This document shows positions 37,504 through 46,475 of a stretch of 64,000 nt of DNA, piece after piece; the stretch's first letter is position 1; every line of letters starts with the position of its first letter. Source of the stretch: an uncultured Roseovarius sp. (GTDB lineage Bacteria; Pseudomonadota; Alphaproteobacteria; Rhodobacterales; Rhodobacteraceae). Location of the stretch: NCBI GenBank assembly GCA_947497295.1, contig CANMFU010000002.1:124001-188000 (forward strand), given 5' to 3'. Under the pieces are notes generated by a model. It saw only the letters and a list, made by a program, of their open reading frames with translations, was not told the DNA's origin and searched no databases. A program made the position numbers and the translations under genes.

Positions 37504-38706
37504 TTACACTTTCGGGGCCAAAGCATCGGCAATGCGCTGTGCCAGCCGCGCGGCGACGCGATCCTTGGCCATGCGCGGCCATGCCTCGGTGCCGGTATCG
37601 GTGACCAGCAGAACGGCATTCTCGCTACCGCCCATGATGCCGGTCGCCTCACTTACATCGTTCGCAACGATCCAGTCGCAGCCCTTGCGCAGACGCTTGG
37701 CGACCGCATTCGCCTCAAGATCATCTGTTTCGGCGGCAAAGCCGATGACGAGACCGGGCCGGTTCTGCGTATGCTGCGAAAGCGTCGCTAAGATATCGGG
37801 ATTTTCGGCAAATTCGAGCTGCGGCAGGCCGCCCGCGGTCTTTTTCAACTTGGACGAGGCCGCGCTGGCCATGCGCCAATCAGCAACCGCAGCCGCGCAG
37901 ATCGCCGCATCGACCGGCAGCGCCACCTCGCAAGCGGCCAACATCTCGCGGGCCGTCTCGACGCGGTGCAGGACGACACCCTCGGGCGGTGGGACATCGG
38001 CAGGTCCGGTGACAAACACCACATCGGCGCCCAGCGCCGTCAGTGCGCGGGCAATGGCCGTCCCCTGCGCGCCCGACGACCGGTTGGCGATGTAGCGCAC
38101 CGGATCAATCGGTTCATGCGTTGGCCCGGATGTGACCAATATACGCCTGCTTTTCAACGGCCCATCAGCCAGCGCCGCCTCAATTGCGGCGACAATTTCC
38201 AGCGGCTCGGCCATGCGGCCGGGGCCATGTTCGCCGCAGGCCATGTCGCCATCATTGGGACCGGCGAAGATGATGCCATCGCCCTGCAGCGTGGCGATAT
38301 TGCGCTGAGTTGCGGGATGCTGCCACATGCGTACATTCATCGCGGGAGCGATCAGAACCGGCGTGTCGGTCGCCAGCAGCAGGGTCGAGGCCAGATCGTC
38401 CGCCTGTCCCTGGGCCATTTTCGCCATCAGATCGGCAGTCGCGGGCGCCACAACAATCAGATCGGCGCTGCGGCTCAGCTCGATATGGCCCATCTCGGCC
38501 TCGTCCGTCAGGTCGAACAGATCCGTGAAAACTTTGCGTCCAGCCAGCGCCGACACTGACAGCGGCGTGACAAACTCGGCGCCTGCGTGGGTCAGGACGG
38601 GGGTAACAGTGACGCCCCGCTCGCCCAGACGGCGGATCAGGTCGAGCGTCTTGAAAGCGGCGATGCCGCCGCCGATGATCAGCAAAATGCGTTTCGAGGC
38701 CAGCAT
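37504..38706 (-). CDS. coaBC: Phosphopantothenoylcysteine decarboxylase/synthetase
   Basis: 400 residues, both domains fused. CoaC part (1-185): flavin site IGGGIAAFKTLDLIRRL, VAPATADLMAKMAQGQADDL, and PAMNVRMW. CoaB part (about 190-400): ILVTSGPTHEPIDPVRYIANRSSGAQG and a C-terminal domain with DWIVANDVS. Together they make 4'-phosphopantetheine from phosphopantothenate on the route to CoA. Ordinary for bacteria. Confidence 0.96.
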   Translation of the reverse strand: MLASKRILLIIGGGIAAFKTLDLIRRLGERGVTVTPVLTHAGAEFVTPLSVSALAGRKVFTDLFDLTDEAEMGHIELSRSADLIVVAPATADLMAKMAQGQADDLASTLLLATDTPVLIAPAMNVRMWQHPATQRNIATLQGDGIIFAGPNDGDMACGEHGPGRMAEPLEIVAAIEAALADGPLKSRRILVTSGPTHEPIDPVRYIANRSSGAQGTAIARALTALGADVVFVTGPADVPPPEGVVLHRVETAREMLAACEVALPVDAAICAAAVADWRMASAASSKLKKTAGGLPQLEFAENPDILATLSQHTQNRPGLVIGFAAETDDLEANAVAKRLRKGCDWIVANDVSEATGIMGGSENAVLLVTDTGTEAWPRMAKDRVAARLAQRIADALAPKV

Positions 38707-38790
38707 GCAACTCTCCGGGTATCAGATATCTCAACAGTAGAAGCGCGCCCCGACAGTGACAAGTCCGCCGCGCCAGCCGCTGATAAATGT

Positions 38791-39567
38791 CTACTTGAAG
38801 GCCGCGCAGGGATCGGGGCGGTCAACGGCGGGCGCGTCGATCACTTCGTCAAATGCGCCGGAGGGCGGCGCTGCGTCCTCGCCCTGTCCGATGACATGCA
38901 AGGTCACATCGGGCGCGGCGTGCAACAGCAAGGCGGGCATTCCCCAGTCCCTGCGCAAATGGCCATTTCCGGCAATCACCGCGACCGGTCCGCCAGTATC
39001 GGCCAGCGCGTCCAGCGTCGTGCGTGCCAGAACCGCATCGCGCAGGCGCTGGATATCAATCATCGCAGGGAGCATGTCAGCGGGCAGAGCGTCGCAATGC
39101 GCGTCGGCCTGAAGGAGCAGGCGTGCGGCTTGCTGTTCATCCGGCAGCGGCGCAGTCAGGCCGTATTGTGATGCGTCCGGGCCGAATGCCGCCACCACAC
39201 CGTCGCTGATCGCCGCGCGCGCCGTGTCGCGTGGCACCCCCGCCCCATAGATCTGCGCCTGACGGGCAGCTGTCATGATAGGATGATAATATTCGAAATC
39301 AGGCCAGCCAGTGCTGGACCAATCCAATGCCCGCGCCAGCGCATCGGGATCTTCACGCAGAGCAGGCGTAATAAGCGCGGCCTGTTCCGCGGTCAGCATT
39401 TCAAAGACAATTGCCGCAGGTTGAAGCGCCGCCACCTTCTTTGCCTGAATCGCATGGTGCTGAGGATTGTCGTGGATCTCACCAATGGCCAAGACATCCG
39501 CAGCGGCCGCAGGCGCGGACACCCCAAGGGTCAGGGCCAGGATCGTAGCGAAGGCACGGAATATCAT
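38791..39567 (-). CDS. ChaN-family heme-binding or uptake protein
   Basis: 258 residues. A signal peptide of about 22 residues (MIFRAFATILALTLGVSAPAAA) is followed by ADVLAIGEIHDNPQHH, the ChaN/TIKI pattern with GEIHDN. The domain has also been linked to metal-dependent proteases, and ChaN binds heme in other species. The N-terminus lacks a lipobox cysteine, so it is likely soluble or periplasmic. It overlaps the rpoH stop by 4 bases (ATGA) and is therefore a member of the rpoH unit. Confidence 0.8.
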   Translation of the reverse strand: MIFRAFATILALTLGVSAPAAAADVLAIGEIHDNPQHHAIQAKKVAALQPAAIVFEMLTAEQAALITPALREDPDALARALDWSSTGWPDFEYYHPIMTAARQAQIYGAGVPRDTARAAISDGVVAAFGPDASQYGLTAPLPDEQQAARLLLQADAHCDALPADMLPAMIDIQRLRDAVLARTTLDALADTGGPVAVIAGNGHLRRDWGMPALLLHAAPDVTLHVIGQGEDAAPPSGAFDEVIDAPAVDRPDPCAAFK

Positions 39568-40442
39568 GCCAGCAGGCTATGCACCTCCGAGCCCTTTGCC
39601 TCAAGCGATTTGCGCATCTTCTGAAATGCCGCCGCCTCTAACTGGCGCACGCGCTCTTTGCTCAGCTTCAGCTCGTTGCCCAGACTTTCCAGCGTGCGCG
39701 GTTCATCCCGCAGCTTGCGCTCGCGAACAATGAACTGCTCACGCGTGCTGAGCGTTCCCATCGCTTCGGTCAGCCAACCGCGCAGCGCCGCCAGATCGTG
39801 ATCGACCTCGACCAACTGATCACCGCGGGGTGCGTCATCCTCCAACGCGTCGATCCATTCGCGGCCCTCATCCTCGGAGCTTTGCGTGGCATTCAGCGAA
39901 AAATCCGACCCGGACAGCCGCCCTTGCATCATTTCCACGTCGCGCAGGGGCACGCCGACCTCTTGTGCGATCATCTCGCGCAGCTGATAGCCATCCAGTT
40001 CCGCGCCCTGAGCCATCGCCTCCCGTTCCAGCCTTGCCTGAACGCGGCGCATGTTGAAAAACAACGACTTCTGCGACGACGTGGAGCCGGTGCGCACCAT
40101 CGACCAGTTGCGCATGACGTAATCCTGCACGCTGGCCTTGATCCACCAGACCGCATAGGTCGAAAACCGCACACCGCGATCGGGGTCGAATTTCTCCGCC
40201 GCCTTCATCAGGCCCAGCCCCGCCTCCTGGATCAAATCATTCATCGGGGCGCCGTAGCGGCGAAACTTGGACGCCATCGAAATGGCCAGCCGCATGTAGG
40301 CTGTGATCAGTCGGTGCAGCGCCTCTTCGTCGCGCCGATCGCGCCAGGCGTAGGCCAGTTCCAGCTCGGTCTCGGCATCCAGCAATTCGGCCTTCATGGC
40401 CTTGCGAGACATTGAGCTGCTTTGTTGCGTGTCCAGAGCCAT
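39564..40442 (-). CDS. rpoH: RNA polymerase sigma-32 factor (RpoHII-like)
   Basis: 292 residues from the ATG at 40442. Region 2: DLIQEAGLGLMKAAEKFDPDRG and FSTYAVWWIKASVQDYVMRNWSMVR. The RpoH box SSQKSLFFNMRR is at about 132-143. Region 4: LGNELKLSKERVRQLE. RpoH-type factors guide polymerase to heat-shock and oxidative-stress genes. Rhodobacteraceae usually have two; an RpoE-like promoter in front supports RpoHII. It shares its start region with the divergent cobU gene and overlaps ChaN by 4 bases. Confidence 0.95.
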   Translation of the reverse strand: MALDTQQSSSMSRKAMKAELLDAETELELAYAWRDRRDEEALHRLITAYMRLAISMASKFRRYGAPMNDLIQEAGLGLMKAAEKFDPDRGVRFSTYAVWWIKASVQDYVMRNWSMVRTGSTSSQKSLFFNMRRVQARLEREAMAQGAELDGYQLREMIAQEVGVPLRDVEMMQGRLSGSDFSLNATQSSEDEGREWIDALEDDAPRGDQLVEVDHDLAALRGWLTEAMGTLSTREQFIVRERKLRDEPRTLESLGNELKLSKERVRQLEAAAFQKMRKSLEAKGSEVHSLLA

Positions 40443-40499
40443 CTGTCTTCCCCCACAGCTAGGCACGCCCAAGCGTGCTCTTCCTCAGTGTTATGCTTG

Positions 40500-40529
40500 G
40501 TGTTACGGGAGGGTTAACGTTTCGGATCA
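40500..40529 (-). promoter_or_regulatory. Candidate RpoE-type promoter for rpoH
   Basis: Reading the minus strand, TGATCC (40529-40524), 18 bases, then TAACAC (40505-40500). The TGATC-N18-TAA layout matches the RpoE consensus described for Rhodobacter. It gives a leader of about 50 bases before the rpoH ATG. Inference. Confidence 0.5.
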
Positions 40530-40546
40530 TAAAAGGTTCATAATAT

Positions 40547-41071
40547 ATGTTGCCAAGCCTGACATTGGTCCTAGGGGGCGCGGCCTCGGGAAAATCCAGC
40601 TTTGCCGAAGGTCTGGTGCGTCGCGCCAGTGCCCGGCGGCTGTATCTGGCCACCGCCGAGGCGTATGACGATGAAATGCGCGGTCAGATCGCAAAGCACA
40701 GGCAGGCGCGCGCGGCGGACGGCTGGGAGACGATTGAGGCGCCGATGGACGTTGGCCCCGCATTGGCCGCCGCTGGCGCGGATCAGGCGGTGCTGCTGGA
40801 TTGCGCAACTTTGTGGCTGAGCAATCACATGCTAAGCGGCGGCGACATGGTTGCCGCCGAGTCCGCGTTCCTTGCGGCGCTTGGCGCCTGCGCCGCGCCT
40901 GTCGTCGTTGTCTCAAACGAGGTAGGGCTGTCTGTCGTGCCAGATAATGCGCTGGCCCGAAGGTTCCAACGCGCGCAAGGCGCGCTAAATCAGCAATTGG
41001 CCGCGCAGTCCGGTCTGGTCGTTTTCGTCGCCGCCGGATTGCCAACGACGCTGAAAGGGACATTGCCATGA
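40547..41071 (+). CDS. cobU: Adenosylcobinamide kinase/guanylyltransferase
   Basis: 174 residues. The P-loop GGAASGKSSFAE is at about 10-21; ATAEAYDDEMRGQIAKHRQ carries the guanylylation region, and SNEVGLSVVP with LNQQLAAQSGLVVFVAAGLP ends the fold. It phosphorylates and then guanylylates adenosylcobinamide in the B12 loop-assembly route. Its end overlaps the next gene by 4 bases (ATGA), so the two are coupled. Confidence 0.94.
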   Translation: MLPSLTLVLGGAASGKSSFAEGLVRRASARRLYLATAEAYDDEMRGQIAKHRQARAADGWETIEAPMDVGPALAAAGADQAVLLDCATLWLSNHMLSGGDMVAAESAFLAALGACAAPVVVVSNEVGLSVVPDNALARRFQRAQGALNQQLAAQSGLVVFVAAGLPTTLKGTLP

Positions 41072-41640
41072 GCCGCTTTTTTTGGGTCCGTCACGGACCG
41101 ACGCATGCCCAGGCCATGGTTGGTTGGACGGACCTGCCCGCGGACCTGAGCGATACTGCGCAGCTGGCGCGCGTGTCATCCCACCTGCCGCAGAATGCGC
41201 TGGTCGTATCGTCAGATCTCATCCGGGCGCATGACACCGCGACCGCCATTCAGGGCGCGCGCCTGCGCCTGCCCGACGATGCATCCTTGCGCGAAATCAA
41301 TTTCGGCGCATGGGAAATGTCCAAATTCGACAATGCCGCTCAGCCCGAACGCCTGCGCGCCTTCTGGGAAACGCCCGGCGACCTGACCGCACCCGGCGGC
41401 GAATCGTGGAATGACGCCAGCGCCCGCGTTTCGGCGGCGGTCGGGACCCTGCGCGCTGCCCATCCGGGGCGCGACATCATTGCCGTTGCGCATATGGGCG
41501 CGATTCTGACGCAGGTTCAAACGGCGCTCGGGATCAGCGCCTATGAGGCATTCGGTTATCACATCGACAATCTGTCAATCACAGCCCTGCGCCACGACGG
41601 TTATCGCTGGCACGCAGACGAAATCAATTGTCTGCCTTGA
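41068..41640 (+). CDS. Histidine phosphatase, possible alpha-ribazole phosphatase
   Basis: 190 residues. Catalytic RHGPT is at about residues 8-12, and VAHMGAI near residue 141 holds the second histidine. VSSDLIRAHDTA is typical of phosphoglycerate-mutase-like phosphatases. Translational overlap with cobU makes CobC, which removes the phosphate from alpha-ribazole-5'-P, a reasonable guess. Another small-molecule phosphatase is possible. Confidence 0.75.
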   Translation: MSRFFWVRHGPTHAQAMVGWTDLPADLSDTAQLARVSSHLPQNALVVSSDLIRAHDTATAIQGARLRLPDDASLREINFGAWEMSKFDNAAQPERLRAFWETPGDLTAPGGESWNDASARVSAAVGTLRAAHPGRDIIAVAHMGAILTQVQTALGISAYEAFGYHIDNLSITALRHDGYRWHADEINCLP

Positions 41641-41721
41641 TGTCACGCTATTCCGGGGCGCCGTTAACCTTTCTTAAATCTCTCTCGCCATATCGTTAAC
41701 CAAAAGCCAGAGGGGCAGGAC

Positions 41722-43236
41722 ATGATCGCGCGCGCCTACACCGTCGCCTTCGAGGGGGTAGACGCCCGCCATGTCGAAGTGCAATGCGCCGTTACCCCCG
41801 GCGTTCCAGCCTTTTCGCTGGTCGGACTACCCGACAAGGCCGTCAGCGAGGCGCGTGACCGTGTGCGCACCGCATTGACGTCAATGGCAATCGCCCTGCC
41901 ATCCAAACGCATCACCGTCAATCTCAGCCCAGCCGACCTGCCCAAGGAGGGCAGCCATTTCGACCTGCCCATCGCATTGGCCCTGCTGGCCGCGCTGGAC
42001 ATCATCCCAAAGGACGCGATCGAAGGCACTACCTCACTGGGCGAGCTGTCGCTGGACGGCGCCATCATGCCCGTCATCGGCGCCCTGCCGGCCGCCATGG
42101 CCGCTGCCGAGGAGGATCGCACACTGCTCTGCCCCAAGGCATCGGGCGCCGAGGCGGCATGGGTCGGCGCCGCCCATGTCATCGGCGCGGCCACGCTGGC
42201 GGATGTCGTGCGCCACTTCACCGGACAGTCCCCTCTGCCCGCCGCGCAGCCGGGCGAAGTGATCGCACCGCCCCTTGGCCGCGACCTGCGCGATGTCAAA
42301 GGGCAGGAGCGCGCCAAACGCGCGCTGGAGATTGCCGCTGCCGGCCGCCATCATCTGATGATGATCGGCACGCCCGGATCGGGCAAATCCATGCTGGCCG
42401 CCCGTCTGCCCGGCATCCTGCCGCCGCTGGATGCGCGCGAGGCGCTGGAAACATCCATGATCCACTCGCTCGCCGGGCTGCTGGATCAGGGCGGGATCAG
42501 CCGCACGCGCCCGTTCCGCGAGCCGCATCACACCGCCTCGATGGCCGCCATCGTCGGCGGTGGGCGGCGCGCGTCGCCCGGTGAAATCAGTCTGGCGCAC
42601 AATGGTGTGCTGTTCATGGACGAATTCCCTGAATTCTCGCGCACCGTGCTGGAAACGCTCCGCCAACCCATCGAAACCGGAGAAGTCATGATCGCCCGCG
42701 CCAATGCACATGTGACCTATCCCTGCCGCTTCATGCTCATCGCCGCCGCAAACCCCTGCAAATGCGGCTATCTCAGCGAGCCATCCCGCGCCTGCAGCCG
42801 CGCACCAATCTGCGGTGAGGATTATTTGGGCCGGATCAGTGGCCCGTTGATGGATCGCTTTGATCTGCGTGTCGAAGTGCCCCCGGTTGGCTTTGCGGAT
42901 CTCGATCTGCCGCCCTCCGGAGACAGCTCGGCCGACGTGGCGGCACGTGTCGCAGCGGCGCAGGCGGTACAGACCGCGCGCTATGCAGACGCGCCCGGAG
43001 CCCGGCTGAATTCCGATGCCGAGGGCGCCGTGCTGGATGCCGTGGCAACGCCGGATACCGAGGGGCGCGCCTTGCTGACGCGCATGGCCGAACGGTTTGG
43101 CCTGTCGGCGCGGGGCTATCACCGCGTGCTGCGGGTGGCGCGCACCATTGCCGATCTGGACGGATCAGGCACCGTGCGCCGCCCGCACGTGGCCGAGGCC
43201 GCCAGCTATCGCATCACAACCGCGAAAGAGACGTGA
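41722..43236 (+). CDS. comM: ComM/YifB-family Mg-chelatase-like AAA+ ATPase
   Basis: 504 residues. N-terminal LonB-like domain opens IVEVQC-type sequence VEVQCAVTPGVPAFSLVGLPDKAV; the ATPase P-loop is GTPGSGKSML at about 217-226, with the Walker B stretch NGVLFMDEFPEF. A zinc-like CKCGYLSEPSRACSRAP follows. In Vibrio ComM is a branch-migration helicase in natural transformation. It overlaps the convergent esterase gene by 23 bases. Confidence 0.93.
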   Translation: MIARAYTVAFEGVDARHVEVQCAVTPGVPAFSLVGLPDKAVSEARDRVRTALTSMAIALPSKRITVNLSPADLPKEGSHFDLPIALALLAALDIIPKDAIEGTTSLGELSLDGAIMPVIGALPAAMAAAEEDRTLLCPKASGAEAAWVGAAHVIGAATLADVVRHFTGQSPLPAAQPGEVIAPPLGRDLRDVKGQERAKRALEIAAAGRHHLMMIGTPGSGKSMLAARLPGILPPLDAREALETSMIHSLAGLLDQGGISRTRPFREPHHTASMAAIVGGGRRASPGEISLAHNGVLFMDEFPEFSRTVLETLRQPIETGEVMIARANAHVTYPCRFMLIAAANPCKCGYLSEPSRACSRAPICGEDYLGRISGPLMDRFDLRVEVPPVGFADLDLPPSGDSSADVAARVAAAQAVQTARYADAPGARLNSDAEGAVLDAVATPDTEGRALLTRMAERFGLSARGYHRVLRVARTIADLDGSGTVRRPHVAEAASYRITTAKET

Positions 43237-44113
43237 TCCAGCCTGCCAACCCGTCCAGCGTCTGGCGGGCTTCGGGCAGCAGCGCGTGCATCAATGGCCA
43301 GACATGTGGCAATCCGGGCTCAACAATGCAGGTCACATCGACGCCTTGCTCCATCAGATGACCTGCCATCCGGCGCGTGTCATCCAGAAGGATCTCGGTA
43401 TCTCCCGCCGTCAGCCAGACCGGCCCGGCCCCGGAAAAATTGGCGTATAGTGGCGATGCGAGTGGGTTCAGCGGATCTGCGCCCTGTAAATACATCTGCG
43501 CCATATCCCACGCACGGTGCGCTGGCAGCAAGGGATCGACCTTTGCGTTGGCGCAAAAGCTCGGTCCCGAAAAGGTCATGTCGGTCAGCGGCGAAAAGCA
43601 AAATGTCCCCAGCGGCTGAAGCCATCCGAGCGCGCCGATCTGAGCCAAAAGACCCAGCGCCAGCCCGCCGCCAGCACTGTCACCTCCCAGAATCACCCCC
43701 CCGGGATGATCCATAACGGCGCGGTAGGCGGCCAGCGCATCGCCAGACGCCGCAGGAAAGGGATGCTCGGGCGCCAACCGGTATTGCGGCAGCACGGCGC
43801 GAAGCCGCGTGCGCGCAGCAAGATGCGCGATCATGGCGCGATGCGTATACGGGCTACCAAAAATGTATCCACCACCGTGGAAATACAGGATCAGCGGACC
43901 TTCTGATGCGTCCATCGGCGTGATGCGCGTTGCCGACAGTTCTGATCCGACCAGCGCACCTTCACCAAAAGTCGTGCCGGACGGCGGGTGAAAGAAAAAC
44001 CGCGCACTTCGCTCCATATGGCGGCGCAGCTTCGCGGGCTGCTCTGCCCGGGCGATTATGCGTTTTTCGGTCTGACGCAGCCAGCCGCACAGCAGGCGAG
44101 CGCGCAGACTCAC
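43214..44113 (-). CDS. Alpha/beta-hydrolase, HSL-type acetyl esterase
   Basis: 299 residues. Oxyanion HGGG is in [10 protein letters not shown], the nucleophile in [11 protein letters not shown], the acid in [10 protein letters not shown] and the catalytic histidine in PGLPHVWPL. These mark the hormone-sensitive-lipase family; it probably hydrolyses short acyl esters. The 3' end overlaps comM; the 5' end overlaps the gshB stop by 4 bases (ATGA). Substrate unknown. Confidence 0.88.
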   Translation of the reverse strand: MSLRARLLCGWLRQTEKRIIARAEQPAKLRRHMERSARFFFHPPSGTTFGEGALVGSELSATRITPMDASEGPLILYFHGGGYIFGSPYTHRAMIAHLAARTRLRAVLPQYRLAPEHPFPAASGDALAAYRAVMDHPGGVILGGDSAGGGLALGLLAQIGALGWLQPLGTFCFSPLTDMTFSGPSFCANAKVDPLLPAHRAWDMAQMYLQGADPLNPLASPLYANFSGAGPVWLTAGDTEILLDDTRRMAGHLMEQGVDVTCIVEPGLPHVWPLMHALLPEARQTLDGLAGWITSLSRL

Positions 44114-45045
44114 GCGCGTCTGGCTTCAATTGCGTCCCAAATCTTGCCAGCAATGTTAACGTCGTCAAACCGTTCCAACTCTTGAATTCCCGTGGGCGAG
44201 GTCACGTTAATTTCCGTCAGATAGCGACCGATCACATCAATACCGACAAAAACCTGCCCTTTTTCCCGCAATAGGGGGCCAATCGCGGTACAAATCTCGC
44301 GATCGCGGTCTGTCAGCTCGACCTTCTCCGGCCGCCCGCCAACATGCATGTTCGAGCGCGTTTCACCCTTCGCGGGCACCCGATTGATCGCACCAACGGG
44401 TTCGCCATCGACAAGAATTACTCGTTTGTCGCCCTTGGATACGTCGGGCAGGAATTTCTGCGCAATCAGCGGCTCTCGGCTAAACCCGGTGAACATCTCA
44501 TGCAGCGAACTAAGATTGCTGTCACCGCCTTTAAGCAAAAACACCCCGGCACCGCCATTGCCATAAAGCGGTTTCAAGATGATATCGCCGTGCCGGTCAC
44601 GAAACGCGCGGATTGTCGCCAAATCGCGCGCAATAGTTGTAGGAGGCATCAAATCAGGAAAATCGAGAATCAGCAGTTTTTCGGGAAAATTGCGCACCCA
44701 GAACGGATCGTTTACCACCAAAGTGCCGGGGGCAAGACGGTCGAGAAGGTGCGTGGTGGTGATGTAGAACATGTCGAATGGCGGGTCCTGCCGAAGCCAG
44801 ACAACGTCGAAATCGGCCAAATCGACGGTTTGCATGTCACCCAGAATGGCGTGATCACCCTTCGCACGCTGAACCCTCAACGATTGTCCGCGCGCGGTGA
44901 TGCGCCCCTCGTCGTAGGCAAGGTTCTGCGGAGTGTAATAAAACAGCTCATGCCCGCGCGCCTGCGCCTCTTCGGCCAGACGAAAGGTGCTGTCGGCGTT
45001 GATATCAATCGGACCGATCGGGTCCATCTGGAACGCAACTTTCAT
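44110..45045 (-). CDS. gshB: Glutathione synthetase
   Basis: 311 residues, ATP-grasp fold. [20 protein letters not shown] opens the family; [14 protein letters not shown] is the ATP-binding lid and [17 protein letters not shown] the C-terminal catalytic site. It joins gamma-glutamylcysteine to glycine. It is downstream of yraN (58 bases) and overlaps the esterase. Confidence 0.96.
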   Translation of the reverse strand: MKVAFQMDPIGPIDINADSTFRLAEEAQARGHELFYYTPQNLAYDEGRITARGQSLRVQRAKGDHAILGDMQTVDLADFDVVWLRQDPPFDMFYITTTHLLDRLAPGTLVVNDPFWVRNFPEKLLILDFPDLMPPTTIARDLATIRAFRDRHGDIILKPLYGNGGAGVFLLKGGDSNLSSLHEMFTGFSREPLIAQKFLPDVSKGDKRVILVDGEPVGAINRVPAKGETRSNMHVGGRPEKVELTDRDREICTAIGPLLREKGQVFVGIDVIGRYLTEINVTSPTGIQELERFDDVNIAGKIWDAIEARRA

Positions 45046-45103
45046 GGCAATTACCCCGCATTGGTTTACAGCCTACATGGGCCAAGCGCAGTTGGGGTGC
45101 AAT

Positions 45104-45517
45104 TCAGAAATGCGAAAACGCGCCTTCCATGATATCGCAGCGCCCCGCAGCATCGACCACGGCCAGATCAAACCGAACATTTGTCAGCTGACCTTTGGGG
45201 CAATGCGCCAGATATTCCGATCCGGCAGCGTGAATGCGCCGCATCTGCGCTGGCCGCAGGCTGGCGATTGCGGCGTCATGGGTGCGCGCCTGTTTGACCT
45301 CGGCGAATACGATTTCGTCACCGTCGGCAAAAATCAGATCTATCTCGCCGCTCTTGCCACGCCAGCGCACCTCAAGCAGGCGCAACCCAGCCGCAGTATA
45401 GAGCGCCACAGCACGTTTTTCAGCGGCATGGCCACTGTTGTACGCACGCTTGCCGCGATCCCGGCGTGCTGCCGCAGGTGTCCTCGGAACGTCGCGCAAA
45501 TCCGAAAGCTCAGTCAT
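45104..45517 (-). CDS. yraN: YraN-family endonuclease-like protein
   Basis: 137 residues from the ATG at 45517; GGAGGGG is right upstream, and an ATG 3 bases earlier is equally possible. SGHAAEKRAVALYTAAGL, RWRGKSGEIDLIFAD and EIVFAEVKQAR are the YraN/UPF0102 signature, an endonuclease-like fold of unknown activity. It overlaps the rsmI end by 8 bases, the usual rsmI-yraN order. Confidence 0.92.
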   Translation of the reverse strand: MTELSDLRDVPRTPAAARRDRGKRAYNSGHAAEKRAVALYTAAGLRLLEVRWRGKSGEIDLIFADGDEIVFAEVKQARTHDAAIASLRPAQMRRIHAAGSEYLAHCPKGQLTNVRFDLAVVDAAGRCDIMEGAFSHF

Positions 45518-46388
45518 CATCCCCTCCGTCATTCGCGCCCAAACGCAGGGCAATCTGGTAAACCTGACGCCGCTTCAGCCCCAGATCATGCGACACAGCA
45601 TCCACAGCATCACGCACCGACATATCACTCATCACAGCTCGCAGGGATTGTTCTATATCAGACGGGTTAACAGACAGTTCCCCCGCCCTGTCTATCACTA
45701 CGACCATTTCCCCCTTGCGCGGATTTTCCCGCAATTCCGCTGCCAGATCAGCCAACGGCCCGCGCAGAACCTCTTCGAATTTCTTCGTCAGTTCGCGACA
45801 GACCGCAGCGGGGCGGTCTGCCCCCAACACATCGGCTGCATCGCGCAGCATCGCTGCGACCCGTTTAGGAGATTCGTAGAACACCAGCGTTGCCGCCACC
45901 GGCGCCAGCGCACGTAGCGCGGTTTTTCGCGCAGAACTGGTGTTCGGCAGAAAACCGGCAAAGAGAAATCTGTCGGTTGGCAGCCCCGACAGCGTCAGCG
46001 CCGTAATCGCCGCCGACGGGCCGGGCGCCGAGATCAGGCCGTGGCCCCCGGCAATCGCTGCACGGGCCAGGTCAAAGCCGGGATCAGCCACCATCGGCGT
46101 TCCTGCTTCGGAAGCGTAAACCACTGATTTTCCGGCTTCAAGCGCCGCCATAATGCGCGGACGGGCCTGCGCGCCATTGTGGTCGTGGTAGGCAATCAGC
46201 GGGCGCCCCTCCAGAGCGATGCCGTGGATATCCATCAGTTTGCGCAGGCTGCGCGTGTCCTCGGCGACGATCACATCAGCGGTGGCCAGTATATCCATAC
46301 TACGCAGCGTGATGTCGCGCGCCGCCCCGATCGGGGTTGCGATCAGATAGATTCCGGGCGCAAGCGCCTGTCTGTTCAGATTCACCAC
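45510..46388 (-). CDS. rsmI: 16S rRNA (cytidine(1402)-2'-O)-methyltransferase
   Basis: 292 residues. GIYLIATPIGAARDITLRS at the N-terminus and ISAPGPSAAITALTLSGLP in the middle mark the tetrapyrrole-methylase-like RsmI. It 2'-O-methylates C1402 in the ribosomal P site. It is divergent from the LpoA-like gene with an 87-base gap containing a hairpin. This pair is a conserved arrangement. Confidence 0.95.
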   Translation of the reverse strand: MVNLNRQALAPGIYLIATPIGAARDITLRSMDILATADVIVAEDTRSLRKLMDIHGIALEGRPLIAYHDHNGAQARPRIMAALEAGKSVVYASEAGTPMVADPGFDLARAAIAGGHGLISAPGPSAAITALTLSGLPTDRFLFAGFLPNTSSARKTALRALAPVAATLVFYESPKRVAAMLRDAADVLGADRPAAVCRELTKKFEEVLRGPLADLAAELRENPRKGEMVVVIDRAGELSVNPSDIEQSLRAVMSDMSVRDAVDAVSHDLGLKRRQVYQIALRLGANDGGDDD

Positions 46389-46431
46389 TGGACCCGCCCC
46401 ATATGACGTTTATGATCGGCCCGGAAACACC

Positions 46432-46453
46432 GGCGCCTCAACAGGCGCCTTTT
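46432..46453 (+). terminator. Hairpin between rsmI and the LpoA-like gene
   Basis: GGCGCC at 46432-46437 pairs with GGCGCC at 46444-46449 around TCAACA, followed by TTTT. It lies between divergent genes, where a terminator is unexpected; it may attenuate the LpoA-like gene or be a promoter-proximal structure. Confidence 0.35.
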
Positions 46454-46475
46454 ATCCCGAAACGAGGTATCCCCC

